From Streptomyces sp. TN58 (GTDB taxonomy: Bacteria; Actinomycetota; Actinomycetes; Streptomycetales; Streptomycetaceae), in contig NZ_CP018870.1 of assembly GCF_001941845.1 (NCBI RefSeq), positions 6,424,001 through 6,488,000 on the forward strand: 64,000 bases of DNA, read 5' to 3'. Both the position numbers and the translations under genes were made by a program. Position 1 is the first letter of the stretch, and every line of letters starts with the position of its first letter. The notes below the pieces were generated by a model. It was given only the letters and a program-made list of their open reading frames with translations, had not been told where the DNA came from and did no database searches. Positions 28,479 through 36,423 of the stretch are shown here, in pieces.

Positions 28479-28935
28479 CCAGGTCTCCTGTGCGCCTGGG
28501 CACCGAGCGATCCACCTGGCGCTCGGGACCCCGGGGGTCGTTGTCGTTCTCTGCCCGGCCGCGCTGTGAAACTCCGCGCCGGCCGAGGGAACTTGGGGCC
28601 GGAGTGCAGCAGCATCGTGGAGCTGCACATCAGCTCCACAGGATTTATCGAAACGTGATAATTTCTCGCAGCGTGTCTCCGGCGCATCGAACAACACCGG
28701 AAGATTCCCCTCCAGCGGAGGTTGCGACAGGCCGCCGCTCCGCTCGCCGTCTACGCGTCCCGGAAGGCAAAAACCAGGCAAAGTCGCGGGATCGCGGGTG
28801 GCCGGACCTCTCTCAGGAGGGAGTACGAGGGCCGTAACTCTCCTGTCGAACAGAGAAGTTGACGCGAGACGCAACCTCGGCGGGTCTGCCGCTCTTCCCC
28901 GGGCAGGCCTCACCCCGGCACGAACGAGGAAAACG
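28479..28935. promoter_or_regulatory. Divergent control region with two dyads
   Basis: No gene is seen here. GTGGAGCTG (28617-28625) and CAGCTCCAC (28631-28639) form a perfect 9-bp inverted repeat, and TTATC (28645-28649) pairs with GATAA (28657-28661) in an AT-richer patch just beyond. The region lies between the redox operon (minus) and the PucR-type regulator (plus), so these are candidate operators for that regulator. Confidence 0.5.
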
Positions 28936-30222
28936 ATGTGCGAACTTCTGAACCGCATCTGGTCCCGCCCCCGAGGCGAGTGGACGCGCGTCCTGCGCAG
29001 GGAACTCCCCGCACTGGCCGCCGAGATAGTGGAGGAGCTTCTGCATGGAATTCCGGAATTTTCCGCACTTGTCGATGACAACGATGCCATTGACGCAGAG
29101 TTGCTCCGGCAGAGGGTGGAAGAGGCACTCCTCACCACTCTCGGATACAAGGACCGATCCCTGGAACAAACGGACGAGTACGAGGATCTGGCGGAGAACC
29201 AGGTCGAAACCGAGCCCGCGCGCGGGCTCAAGACGGTGGGCCGGAGCGCGGCCGGCAGCAGGGAGGCGCCGTATGAATGCGAGATAACGCATGAGGGCCG
29301 GCGGGACGACATCCGTGAGGAGGCCCGCCCCGGCTCCCGCGGCGGTGTCCGCGACACGGCCCGGCAGCGCCTGCGAGTGAACCACGGTGAGGAAACGGAG
29401 GAGGCCGTTGAAGGCAACCGGCCGGGCGAACGGGCCCGCCAGGAGCTGTTCAGGACCCTCACCGACGACCGCGTCGCGTCCGACAGCTCCCTCACCGAAC
29501 TCGCCGAGGCGGCCGGATGGCCCCTCCCGCTGGCCGTACGGGCCATTGTTCCGGCCACGCCCGGCGAGGCCCAGCAGCTCGCGAGCGCCATGGACGACGC
29601 CCTCGTCGGGATGTTCGCCGGCCGGCCGTGCCTGCTGGTCCCGAGCCCTGACCCGGAGGTGCGCGTACCGCTGGAGCACCTTCTGCGCGGGCGGTTCGCG
29701 GCCGTCGGCCACGCCGTCCCGCTCCGGGACACGGCCTCGTCCCTGCGCTGGGCCCTGCGTCTGGCGGCGCTGACGCCCAGCCGTCCGGGCCTGGAGGCCA
29801 GGCCCGTCTTCGTCGACGACCACCTCTCCACACTGCTCCTGCTGCAGGACGAACCCCTCGCCCACGCTCTCGCCGCCCGCTGGCTGCGACCCCTCGCCGA
29901 CCTGACCCCGCGCCAGAGCGAGCGGCTGGAGGTGACCCTGCTCGCCTGGCTCGAAGGCGGCGGCGCCCCCGAGGCCGCCAAGGCCCTCAGCGTGCACCCG
30001 CAGACCGTTCGGTACCGCATGCGCCAGCTGGAGAAGCTCTTCGGAACCGGCCTGCGCGATCCGCGGACCCGGTTCGAGCTGGAGATGGCCCTGCGCAGCC
30101 GCCGCCTGATGGCCCAGGTGCGGCGCCAGCATTCACGCGTGACCCGTAGGACGGCACGTGTGATCCAGGCGGACTTCACCCCGGTCGTCGTCGGCCGCAT
30201 GGCCCGCGTCAACGGCCTCTGA
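28936..30222 (+). CDS. PucR/CdaR-type helix-turn-helix transcriptional regulator
   Basis: 428 residues from ATG 28936 with GAGGAAA upstream; earlier in-frame starts lack a ribosome site. The C-terminal HTH_30 domain is clear: A-A-K-A-L-S-V-H-P-Q-T-V-R-Y-R-M-R-Q-L-E-K-L-F-G. The middle region resembles the GGDEF-like domain of this family. The first 130 residues are acidic, charged and of lower GC than the neighbours (N-D-A-I-D-A-E-L-L-R-Q-R-V, Y-K-D-R-S-L-E-Q-T-D), which is unusual. Divergent from the redox operon. Confidence 0.87.
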   Translation: MCELLNRIWSRPRGEWTRVLRRELPALAAEIVEELLHGIPEFSALVDDNDAIDAELLRQRVEEALLTTLGYKDRSLEQTDEYEDLAENQVETEPARGLKTVGRSAAGSREAPYECEITHEGRRDDIREEARPGSRGGVRDTARQRLRVNHGEETEEAVEGNRPGERARQELFRTLTDDRVASDSSLTELAEAAGWPLPLAVRAIVPATPGEAQQLASAMDDALVGMFAGRPCLLVPSPDPEVRVPLEHLLRGRFAAVGHAVPLRDTASSLRWALRLAALTPSRPGLEARPVFVDDHLSTLLLLQDEPLAHALAARWLRPLADLTPRQSERLEVTLLAWLEGGGAPEAAKALSVHPQTVRYRMRQLEKLFGTGLRDPRTRFELEMALRSRRLMAQVRRQHSRVTRRTARVIQADFTPVVVGRMARVNGL

Positions 30223-30230
30223 CGCAACCG

Positions 30231-30276
30231 AAGCGCCCGGCCCGGCCCCGTCGTCACGGGGCCGGGCCGGGCGCTT
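30231..30276 (+). terminator. Perfect 20-bp terminator hairpin after the PucR-type gene
   Basis: The arms 30231-30250 (AAGCGCCCGGCCCGGCCCCG) and 30257-30276 are exact reverse complements with a 6-base loop TCGTCA, followed by TTTCG. It lies 9 bases after the stop. Confidence 0.92.
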
Positions 30277-30441
30277 TCGTGTGCCCGTACGGACCACCCA
30301 CCCCACCGTCCCCCGCCGCCTCCCCACCACCACCCCGCCGCGGCCGTCTCCGTCGACGGTCCCGCCGTCCGCCGCTCACACGCCTGCGAGGGGCGGGCGG
30401 GGACGAACCGGCGGGGGTACGGCGGTGACGGCGGTGGAAAA

Positions 30442-30496
30442 GGTGTGAGCGGTGTGAGCGGTGTGAAGGGGCGTGAAGGGTGTGAGCGGTGTGAAC
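30442..30496. repeat. 9-base direct repeats (GGTGTGAGC) in an intergenic region
   Basis: Units of GGTGTGAGC, GGTGTGAGC, GGTGTGAAG, an imperfect 10-base unit, GGTGTGAGC and GGTGTGAAC follow each other at 30442-30496. It lies in the 500-base gap between two terminators and has no coding frame that uses it. The rest of that gap (30277-30610) shows nothing else recognisable. Confidence 0.75.
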
Positions 30497-30610
30497 GGTG
30501 GTGCGGGGGCCGTGGGTCGGCCGGGCCGGTCCTGCCGGCCCGGCCGACGGGGCGTCCAGGCCCCCTGGTCCCGCCCTCCGTAACGGGGCCGGGGGCCCGG
30601 AACGCAAAAG

Positions 30611-30646
30611 AGGTGCTGGTCCGAAGCCGTCTTCGGACCAGCACCT
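30611..30646 (-). terminator. Perfect 16-bp terminator hairpin after the DUF1996 gene
   Basis: AGGTGCTGGTCCGAAG (30611-30626) pairs exactly with CTTCGGACCAGCACCT (30631-30646) around the loop CCGT. Read on the minus strand it is followed by CTTTTGCG, a short T-run, so it fits termination of the gene ending at 30724. Confidence 0.9.
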
Positions 30647-30723
30647 GTCCCGGGGCGGGCGCGGGGTGAGGAAAGGGGGAGCGCCCGCCCCGGAAGTGGT
30701 TGGGGGGAACCCCGCCGCGAGGG

Positions 30724-32106
30724 TCAGCGGCAGCGGCGCCCGTCGTTGATGCAGCGGACGGCATTGTTCATCAGGCCGTCCGACATCACGTTGATGAAGT
30801 CGCCGTGGTCGGTCACGGGCTTGTGAAGCTGCTCCGGGAAGCTGTCCACGGCGATGCGGGAGCCCGGCGCGACCCCGTACACGATGCGCTGCACCAGCTG
30901 CGGGATGGCGGTGAAGCCCTTCTGGCAGCGGCCGTTGCGGTCGGGGAAGGCCACGTGCGTGCGGTGGTTGGCACTGTCGGCGTTGCGCCCGTCCCAGCAG
31001 CTCTGGAAGGTGAAGGTGCGCACCACGTCGCTGCCCTTGGGGCAGATCGGGTACTTGTCCTTCAGCTGCCGGTTCTCGAAGCCCGTGCAGCTCCAGGAGG
31101 CGTTGGCATTGGCGTTGCCGTTCGAGAAGGCCTTGGCGTCACCCGTGATGATGCGCATGAAGCGGGGCATGGCCTTGACCTTGCCGACGGGGCTTCCCTT
31201 GAACTCGATCGTCACCTGCTTCGGCTTCAGGATCGTGCCGACGTTGCCGTCCTGGCCGCCGCCGGGCGCCTTCGCGTCCCGCTCGACCTTGCCGTCACGC
31301 AGTCGCAGCACGGGCCAGTAGTAGGAGGACTGGTCGCCGTTGGTGCACGTGGTGCCCGCCTTGGCGAGGCTGTCGTTGGTGGAGAAGGCGTCGGTGGAGA
31401 CGTTGCCCACGTAGTCGTGCATGTGGTGCGCGCCGTTGGAGACGCCGGGTGCGACGATGACGTTGTCGGGGTTGAAGTGGCCGTTGTCGTTGCGGCCGCA
31501 CTGGACGCTGAAGGAGCCGTTGGAGGCGCCGCCCTGGACCCTGGGCTTGTTGACGTTCGGGCGGACCTTGGTGATGTTCACGAAGTCGCTCTTGGCCGGG
31601 CCGCTCTTGCTGCCGGCCGCGGCGGACTTGGCGTCGGCACCGGCCTTCACCGCTGCCTCGCCCGCTGCGCCGTCCTGCTCGGCGGGGGCCTTCTTCATCT
31701 CGCAGGCACTCAACTGGGCGATTTCCTGAGGCGGTTGGGCCACCCGGCCGATCGCGTCCTGGACGCCCTTGATGGTCTTCTCCCGCTGCCCCTTGAGGTC
31801 TCCGAGGAGGGCGTCGCCCTGCGCTTCACCGGCGGCGAGCCGCCGGTAGGCCTCCGCCACCTGGTCGTCCAGCTTGGCCAGGTTCGCGTCGACCTCGGGC
31901 TTGGCCTGTTCGGGTACGGAGGTGAGCTTGTCCCCGACGTCGGGACAGTCGATGGTGGTCATCAACTGTGACTTGCGGTTGCCGTCCTGGCCCGCGGACG
32001 CGTTGCCGGCGATGACGGCGACGCCGCCGCCGCCCAGCACGAGCGCGGAGACCACTCCCACGAGCTTCGTCGTCAACCGGGGGCGCTTGTGGCCCTTTTG
32101 CCTCAT
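30724..32106 (-). CDS. Secreted DUF1996 protein
   Basis: 460 residues. Basic N-terminus and hydrophobic segment (about 15-38) ending A-G-N-A-S-A form a signal peptide. A helical region (about 45-135) with one cysteine follows, then an A/K-rich linker, and from about residue 185 the DUF1996 domain with its signature N-G-A-H-H-M-H-D-Y-V-G-N, six or more cysteines, and T-H-V-A-F-P. DUF1996 is frequent in fungi and actinomycetes and its activity is unknown; the histidine cluster suggests a metal site. It starts 9 bases after the DUF4142 gene, so the two are co-transcribed. Confidence 0.9.
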   Translation of the reverse strand: MRQKGHKRPRLTTKLVGVVSALVLGGGGVAVIAGNASAGQDGNRKSQLMTTIDCPDVGDKLTSVPEQAKPEVDANLAKLDDQVAEAYRRLAAGEAQGDALLGDLKGQREKTIKGVQDAIGRVAQPPQEIAQLSACEMKKAPAEQDGAAGEAAVKAGADAKSAAAGSKSGPAKSDFVNITKVRPNVNKPRVQGGASNGSFSVQCGRNDNGHFNPDNVIVAPGVSNGAHHMHDYVGNVSTDAFSTNDSLAKAGTTCTNGDQSSYYWPVLRLRDGKVERDAKAPGGGQDGNVGTILKPKQVTIEFKGSPVGKVKAMPRFMRIITGDAKAFSNGNANANASWSCTGFENRQLKDKYPICPKGSDVVRTFTFQSCWDGRNADSANHRTHVAFPDRNGRCQKGFTAIPQLVQRIVYGVAPGSRIAVDSFPEQLHKPVTDHGDFINVMSDGLMNNAVRCINDGRRCR

Positions 32107-32115
32107 GCGATCACT

Positions 32116-32796
32116 TCACTTCGTCGGTGGGACATTGTCGGAGAGCCCGTCGAAGTCGACCAGCCCGGTGTTTTCAAGGACCGTGATGTGGTCCAGCACC
32201 GTGGCGTTGGCGGACGTGGCGAGGGCTCGCACCATGGAGTTGCGGGTCTGCGCCCGGATCCCGGCCAGCAGGCTGAACACCTTCCCGTGCGCTCGGCGCA
32301 ACAGCTGGGTGAACACCCGCTCGTACTCGTCTCCCTTGGCGCGGTTCATCTGGTCCAGCCACTCCTGCTGCTGAGCGCTGGGCTGGGTGGGCAGGTCGAT
32401 GCCGAGGGCCTGGCCGATCTGGATGGACTGCCGGTCCAGTTCGGCGTGGCCGTCGACGAGGTGCTCCCCGGCCGTGCGGATCGCGGGGCGGGTCCCGCGC
32501 TGCTGGGCCTGCCGGCCGGCGGGCCCCTCCCACAGCCCGGCCAGGCGGACCTTGCGGACGAAGTCGCGGTCCGCGGCCGTCAACGGCCCGTACGCCGTGC
32601 TCACCGTGCCGAGGCCGTCGTCATCGCCCGCCGCGGGTGCGGTGGTGGCGGCTGTGGCCCGGCTGCCGAACTTGTCCACGGGGACCAGCAGGGCGATCAG
32701 GGTGAGCGCCAGCGCGGTGATGACGACGCCGCTCGCGATCGAGTACCGGGTGGCCATCGACCAGCCTCGGCCGTTTCTCCGTCGCGATGACAGCAA
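32116..32796 (-). CDS. Secreted or anchored DUF4142 protein
   Basis: 226 residues from TTG 32796, which has GGAGG 4 bases upstream; ATG 32757 is the alternative. One hydrophobic segment near residues 20-38 follows a basic N-terminus. The rest is a four-helix DUF4142 domain (L-T-A-A-D-R-D-F-V-R-K-V-R-L-A-G-L-W-E, then G-E-H-L-V-D-G-H-A-E-L-D), related to the ferritin-like secreted 'putative outer membrane' proteins. Histidines H and E spaced along the helices could hold metal but this is not established. Upstream member of the pair with DUF1996. Confidence 0.85.
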   Translation of the reverse strand: MLSSRRRNGRGWSMATRYSIASGVVITALALTLIALLVPVDKFGSRATAATTAPAAGDDDGLGTVSTAYGPLTAADRDFVRKVRLAGLWEGPAGRQAQQRGTRPAIRTAGEHLVDGHAELDRQSIQIGQALGIDLPTQPSAQQQEWLDQMNRAKGDEYERVFTQLLRRAHGKVFSLLAGIRAQTRNSMVRALATSANATVLDHITVLENTGLVDFDGLSDNVPPTK

Positions 32797-32985
32797 TGTG
32801 CCTCCTTGCTCCGTGGGGCCGGGAAGGTGGCGGGGCAGGGAGGTTCCGCAAGCGTCGTGCGGTGCAACACCCGCATTCCCGGGGGTGTCACGGGACGGTA
32901 GTGCCCGGCGTGACGCACTTGCCGGAGGACATCACCATCGGACAAACACTCTGGCGCTTTCCCGAAAGGCTGATATCTTCACGCG

Positions 32986-34047
32986 CTAGCGCCCGGGGCG
33001 CGCCTTCGGGGTCCCGTCGGCCGACGGGACCGAGCGTGGTGCTCCATGGCGGGCGGCGACGGCTGCCGCGCGCGCGTGCAGGGAGTCCCGCAGCCACTGC
33101 GGGGCCAGCACCTCCGCGTCCGGGGCGAGCTGCCACAGGGCCCACTCGGCGTGCCTACGGTCCTGGAAGGCGACCTCCATCCGCAGCCGGCCGTCGGCGT
33201 CCGTGCCCGCTTCGGCGTCCGCACCCGCTTCGGCGTCCGCGCCGGCCGCGTCGGCGAGAACGGCCACCGCGCCGGCCGCCAGCTCGTCCCGGCGCGCCGC
33301 GTCCACCCGTACCAGTACGGCGACCTGTTCGGCGCCCTCCCGGAACCGCCGGCTGCGCTCCTGCCAGGCCCGGTCCAGGTCGACCCGCTCCGGCCGCCGG
33401 GCCGGTTCGGACAGCTCCTGCGCGGCCAGGACCCGCGACAGCCGGTAGGTGCGGTCCGCGCCGGCCCGCGTGGCCAGCAGGTAGCCCTGGCCGCCCACCG
33501 TGACCAGTCCGATCGGGTCCACCGTGCGCCACCGGGCTGCCTGGTCCGCGGCCTGGTAGCGGATGCGCAGCCGGTGTCCGGCGAACACCGCGCGCCGGAT
33601 CGCGGCCACCACGGCGTCGGGCAGTTCCTCCGACACCAGCCGCCGCGCGAGGGCGTCGGTGTCCGGGTCGATCAGGAGGCGCCGCGCGGCGCCCGCCGCG
33701 GCGGCCCGCTGGCTCTCGGGCAGCGCGTCGACCACCTTGCGCATGGCCGAGGCGAGCGCCGAGCCGAGCCCGAACGCCTGCGCGCCGCGCCGCGAGCCGG
33801 CGACCAGCAGGGCGAGCGCCTCGTCGTGGTTCAGCCCGGTGAGCTCGGTCCGGAAACCGGGCAGCAGGCCGAATCCGCCGTGCCGGCCGCGCTCGGCGTA
33901 CACCGGCACGCCCGCCGCCGACAGTGCCTCGATGTCGCGCAGCACCGTGCGGGTCGACACCTCCAGCTCCTCCGCCAGCGCGGTCGCCGACAGCCGGCCG
34001 TGCTGCCGCAGCAGCAGTACCAGGGAGACCAGTCGATCGGCGCGCAC
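32986..34047 (-). CDS. WYL-domain transcriptional regulator (YafY-like)
   Basis: 353 residues. N-terminal winged helix (L-S-A-T-A-L-A-E-E-L-E-V-S-T-R-T-V-L-R-D-I), then the WYL effector domain with R-I-R-Y-Q-A and V-D-P-I-G-L-V-T-V-G-G-Q-G-Y-L-L-A. A tandem repeat D-A-E-A-G-A-D-A-E-A-G lies between the WYL domain and the C-terminal WCX-like part, an insertion not expected in the family. Divergent from the RidA gene, with a dyad in between. Confidence 0.9.
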   Translation of the reverse strand: MRADRLVSLVLLLRQHGRLSATALAEELEVSTRTVLRDIEALSAAGVPVYAERGRHGGFGLLPGFRTELTGLNHDEALALLVAGSRRGAQAFGLGSALASAMRKVVDALPESQRAAAAGAARRLLIDPDTDALARRLVSEELPDAVVAAIRRAVFAGHRLRIRYQAADQAARWRTVDPIGLVTVGGQGYLLATRAGADRTYRLSRVLAAQELSEPARRPERVDLDRAWQERSRRFREGAEQVAVLVRVDAARRDELAAGAVAVLADAAGADAEAGADAEAGTDADGRLRMEVAFQDRRHAEWALWQLAPDAEVLAPQWLRDSLHARAAAVAARHGAPRSVPSADGTPKARPGR

Positions 34048-34067
34048 CCGGAAACGCTAGCCGAATA

Positions 34068-34086
34068 CATGACACTCGGTGTCGTG
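34068..34086. promoter_or_regulatory. Dyad between the WYL regulator and RidA genes
   Basis: CATGACAC (34068-34075) pairs with GTGTCGTG (34079-34086) at 7 of 8 positions, with GACAC-TCG-GTGTC perfect at the core. It lies 21 bases upstream of the regulator start and 66 bases upstream of the RidA gene, so it is the likely binding site for divergent control. Confidence 0.6.
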
Positions 34087-34151
34087 ATTGCTTGCGAGGC
34101 TTCACCACGACACAGCACGCACAGTACGTCGCACACGAGAGGTGACCCCGC

Positions 34152-34553
34152 ATGGCACACGCCATCGTCCATCCCGACGGCCTGCACGACCCGGCCCCCT
34201 TCGGCTACAGCCACACCGCCACCGTCCCCGCCGGTACGGAACTGGTCTTCGTCGCAGGCCAGTACGGATCGGGCCCCGACGGCGCCGTCGTCTCGGCCGA
34301 TTTCACCGAGCAGGTGGAGCGGACGTTCCACAACATCGGCGTGGCCCTCGCCGCCCACGGCCTCGACCTGGGCCATGTCGTCCAGCTCCGTACGTACGTC
34401 GTGAACCACGACGTCACCAGGCTGGGGCCGATCGCCGCGGCCATACAGGATCGCTGGGGCGGCAAGCCGCCGGTGCAGACCCTCGTCGGGGTCGCGGCCC
34501 TGGCCACGCCGGACATGCTGTTCGAGGTCGAAGCCGTCGCCGCCCGACCCTGA
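34152..34553 (+). CDS. RidA/YjgF/YER057c-family protein
   Basis: 133 residues, a normal RidA length. Family members hydrolyse reactive enamine/imine intermediates released by PLP enzymes. Visible features are the N-terminal H-P-D-G-L, V-F-V-A-G-Q-Y-G, the helix Q-V-E-R-T-F-H-N-I-G-V-A-L and the V-V-Q-L-R-T-Y-V strand. The RidA catalytic Arg position reads Q-L-R-T-Y-V in place of K-x-x-x-F-x, so the enamine deaminase activity is not certain. Start follows GAGAGGTGA. Confidence 0.88.
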   Translation: MAHAIVHPDGLHDPAPFGYSHTATVPAGTELVFVAGQYGSGPDGAVVSADFTEQVERTFHNIGVALAAHGLDLGHVVQLRTYVVNHDVTRLGPIAAAIQDRWGGKPPVQTLVGVAALATPDMLFEVEAVAARP

Positions 34554-34561
34554 CGCCCAAG

Positions 34562-34600
34562 GGCTGCCCCGGGCCCGGACATGCCGGGCCCGGGGCAGCC
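34562..34600. terminator. Bidirectional terminator, perfect 17-bp stem
   Basis: Arms 34562-34578 (GGCTGCCCCGGGCCCGG) and 34584-34600 pair exactly around ACATG. It sits between the converging RidA and ECF sigma factor genes. Confidence 0.92.
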
Positions 34601-34616
34601 GCGTCCTTCGATCAGG

Positions 34617-35312
34617 TCAGGCGGACGAAGCCGCGAGCACCGCCCCGCACGCCCCCCGCGGGCCCCGACGGGGCCGCGTGGCCGGGGCCTTCGGCTCCGG
34701 CGCGGCCGTGTGGGTGTCCGACAGGAGGGCGGCGAGGGAGGTACGGGCCCGGGCCACGCGGGAGCGGACCGTGCCGATCGGGCACCCGACGGCCGCGGCC
34801 GCCTCCGCGTAGGGCAGACCCAGCAACTGCGTGAGGACGAAGGCCTCCCGGCGCTCGGACGGGATCGCGGCCAGCAGCTCCGCCAGCGCGATCCCGTCCT
34901 CGAAGCCCGGTACGCCGTACGGCTGGGCCTGCTCGGCGGCCGCCTGCCAGTCGCAGCGGTCCGACAGCCGAGGCCGGGCGGCGGCGTGGCGAAGACTGTC
35001 CACGACGGTGCGCCGGGCTATGGACAGCAGCCAGGTACGCGCGGAGGAACGGCCTTCGAACCGGTGGAGTCCGGCGAGCGCACGCAGGAACACGTCCTGG
35101 GTGAGGTCGTCGGCCGCCTGGGCGTCGGCGCTCAGATAGGCGACGTAGCGCCAGACGTCGCGGTGGAGGGCGCGTACGAAGCGGTCGGTCTTCGCGCGGT
35201 CCCCGTCGCGGGCGGCGAGCGCCAGCCGGGTCACCGCCGCGTCGGAGTCCTCCGTGTGCCGGGCGGGACGTGAGCCGGCGGTACAGGCCTGGGGGTTCAG
35301 GGCAGGAGTCAT
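34617..35312 (-). CDS. ECF-type RNA polymerase sigma factor
   Basis: 231 residues from ATG 35312. Region 2 is V-W-R-Y-V-A-Y-L-S-A-D-A-Q-A-A-D-D-L-T-Q-D-V-F-L with R-T-W-L-L-S-I-A-R, and region 4 is L-L-G-L-P-Y-A-E-A-A-A-A-V-G-C-P-I-G-T-V-R-S-R. No typical zinc anti-sigma gene (H-x3-C-x2-C) is visible beside it; the nearest gene on the same strand, upstream, encodes a four-helix membrane protein. Confidence 0.92.
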   Translation of the reverse strand: MTPALNPQACTAGSRPARHTEDSDAAVTRLALAARDGDRAKTDRFVRALHRDVWRYVAYLSADAQAADDLTQDVFLRALAGLHRFEGRSSARTWLLSIARRTVVDSLRHAAARPRLSDRCDWQAAAEQAQPYGVPGFEDGIALAELLAAIPSERREAFVLTQLLGLPYAEAAAAVGCPIGTVRSRVARARTSLAALLSDTHTAAPEPKAPATRPRRGPRGACGAVLAASSA

Positions 35313-35438
35313 CGCCAAAGGTCCTTATGTGCAAGGGGAGTCCGGCGCCGCATGGGCGGCGGGCCGGTGAAGGGCACGGCCTGCCCGCAGGCACGGCCGA
35401 GGGCCCGATGCGCGGCATCCACGGGTCACATGCGGGTG

Positions 35439-35465
35439 ACGAGGTGCACGAGGTGCACGAGGTGC
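35439..35465. repeat. Three perfect 9-base tandem repeats (ACGAGGTGC)
   Basis: ACGAGGTGC occurs three times head-to-tail at 35439-35465, between the sigma factor start and the end of the membrane protein gene. It lies in the probable promoter region of the sigma factor; no coding frame is assigned. Confidence 0.7.
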
Positions 35466-35532
35466 GGCAGTGGCATGCGAGGGGTGCGCGAGAGCGGTCG
35501 CGAACGGGGACGCGGCTTCGGGTGACCAGCTG

Positions 35533-36228
35533 TCACAGGACAGCGGTCGCCGTCGGCGGCCCCCGTGAGGTGATGGCATGGACGAGGGACAGCCGCCGCG
35601 GTGCGCGCGGCCCGCGCCGCCGCCGTACCCGCGCACGCGTCCGGTGGGCGACGGCTGCCGGACGCAGCAGCAGGCGCAGCGGAACCCACAGCCGCGCGCC
35701 CACGGCACGCAGCACTCGGAAGAGGGCGCGCTCGCCGTGGGCGAGCCATAACCCGCACAGCACGGCAGCCGACAGATGGACGATCAGCATCCCCGTCGAC
35801 GATGCCAACACTGGCGGCAGGACCCCGGATCCGTGGTGCCCGACCCCCGCCGGGTGCACGGCCGTCGGGGCGGACGCGGCATCCGACGCCCAGAGCGCGG
35901 CATGGTGCGTGTGCCCGCCCACCACATCCGGGGACGCGGCCGGTGAAGCCGGCCCGACCAGGGACTGGGCCACCGAGAACGCCGAATGCAGCACGGCCTG
36001 CACGGCGACGGCGGCCCCCGTGACACAGAGGATCCCGCGCTCGTGCCCGGCGAGGGACCAGGCAGTCGCCGCGGCCGCGCCGAACCCGAGCGGCAGGGCC
36101 CACCAGGGCACCGCCGTCCCGGACATGAGCATGTGCCCCGTCGCCGCGAGCACCACGCAGAGGGCTGCGAACATCACAGCCCTCAGGGCGCGTAGACAGC
36201 GGACGACCGGCTCCATGGCGGGGCTCAT
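35533..36228 (-). CDS. Integral membrane protein of unknown function
   Basis: 231 residues from ATG 36228 (GGGAGG 11 bases upstream). Four hydrophobic segments are clear: V-M-F-A-A-L-C-V-V-L-A-A-T-G-H, A-L-P-L-G-F-G-A-A-A-A-T-A-W, L-C-V-T-G-A-A-V-A-V-Q-A-V and I-V-H-L-S-A-A-V-L-C-G-L-W. A polar loop rich in histidine (G-G-H-T-H-H-A-A-L-W, G-V-G-H-H-G) lies between helices 3 and 4. The C-terminus is strongly arginine-rich. It lies upstream of the ECF sigma gene on the same strand; the histidines suggest metal handling but this is inference. Confidence 0.72.
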   Translation of the reverse strand: MSPAMEPVVRCLRALRAVMFAALCVVLAATGHMLMSGTAVPWWALPLGFGAAAATAWSLAGHERGILCVTGAAVAVQAVLHSAFSVAQSLVGPASPAASPDVVGGHTHHAALWASDAASAPTAVHPAGVGHHGSGVLPPVLASSTGMLIVHLSAAVLCGLWLAHGERALFRVLRAVGARLWVPLRLLLRPAAVAHRTRARVRRRRGPRAPRRLSLVHAITSRGPPTATAVL

Positions 36229-36423
36229 CCTCGCACCGGCCTCCCGAGCCGCACACCGGGGTGCGCACTTCCGGACAAGTTTCCGCGGACCGGCCCACGC
36301 AGCGGCCGAACCGCCTGTCTCGTGTGGTGCAGGGCACAGCGGAACCCGGGAACCGGGCCGCCACACCACCCGACTGACTACCCGTTCGACCGAGGAGTTC
36401 AACATCGGCGCGAGGGGGACTTC

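Noticed and set aside
30442..30496. CRISPR array
   Set aside because: Repeat units are only 9 bases and directly abutting with no spacers; no cas genes in the window.
28479..30764. Upstream extension of the ferric-reductase-like frame to 1094 residues
   Set aside because: It runs antisense through the PucR-type gene and two terminators; the ATG at 28478 has a good ribosome site and starts where the membrane protein pattern begins.
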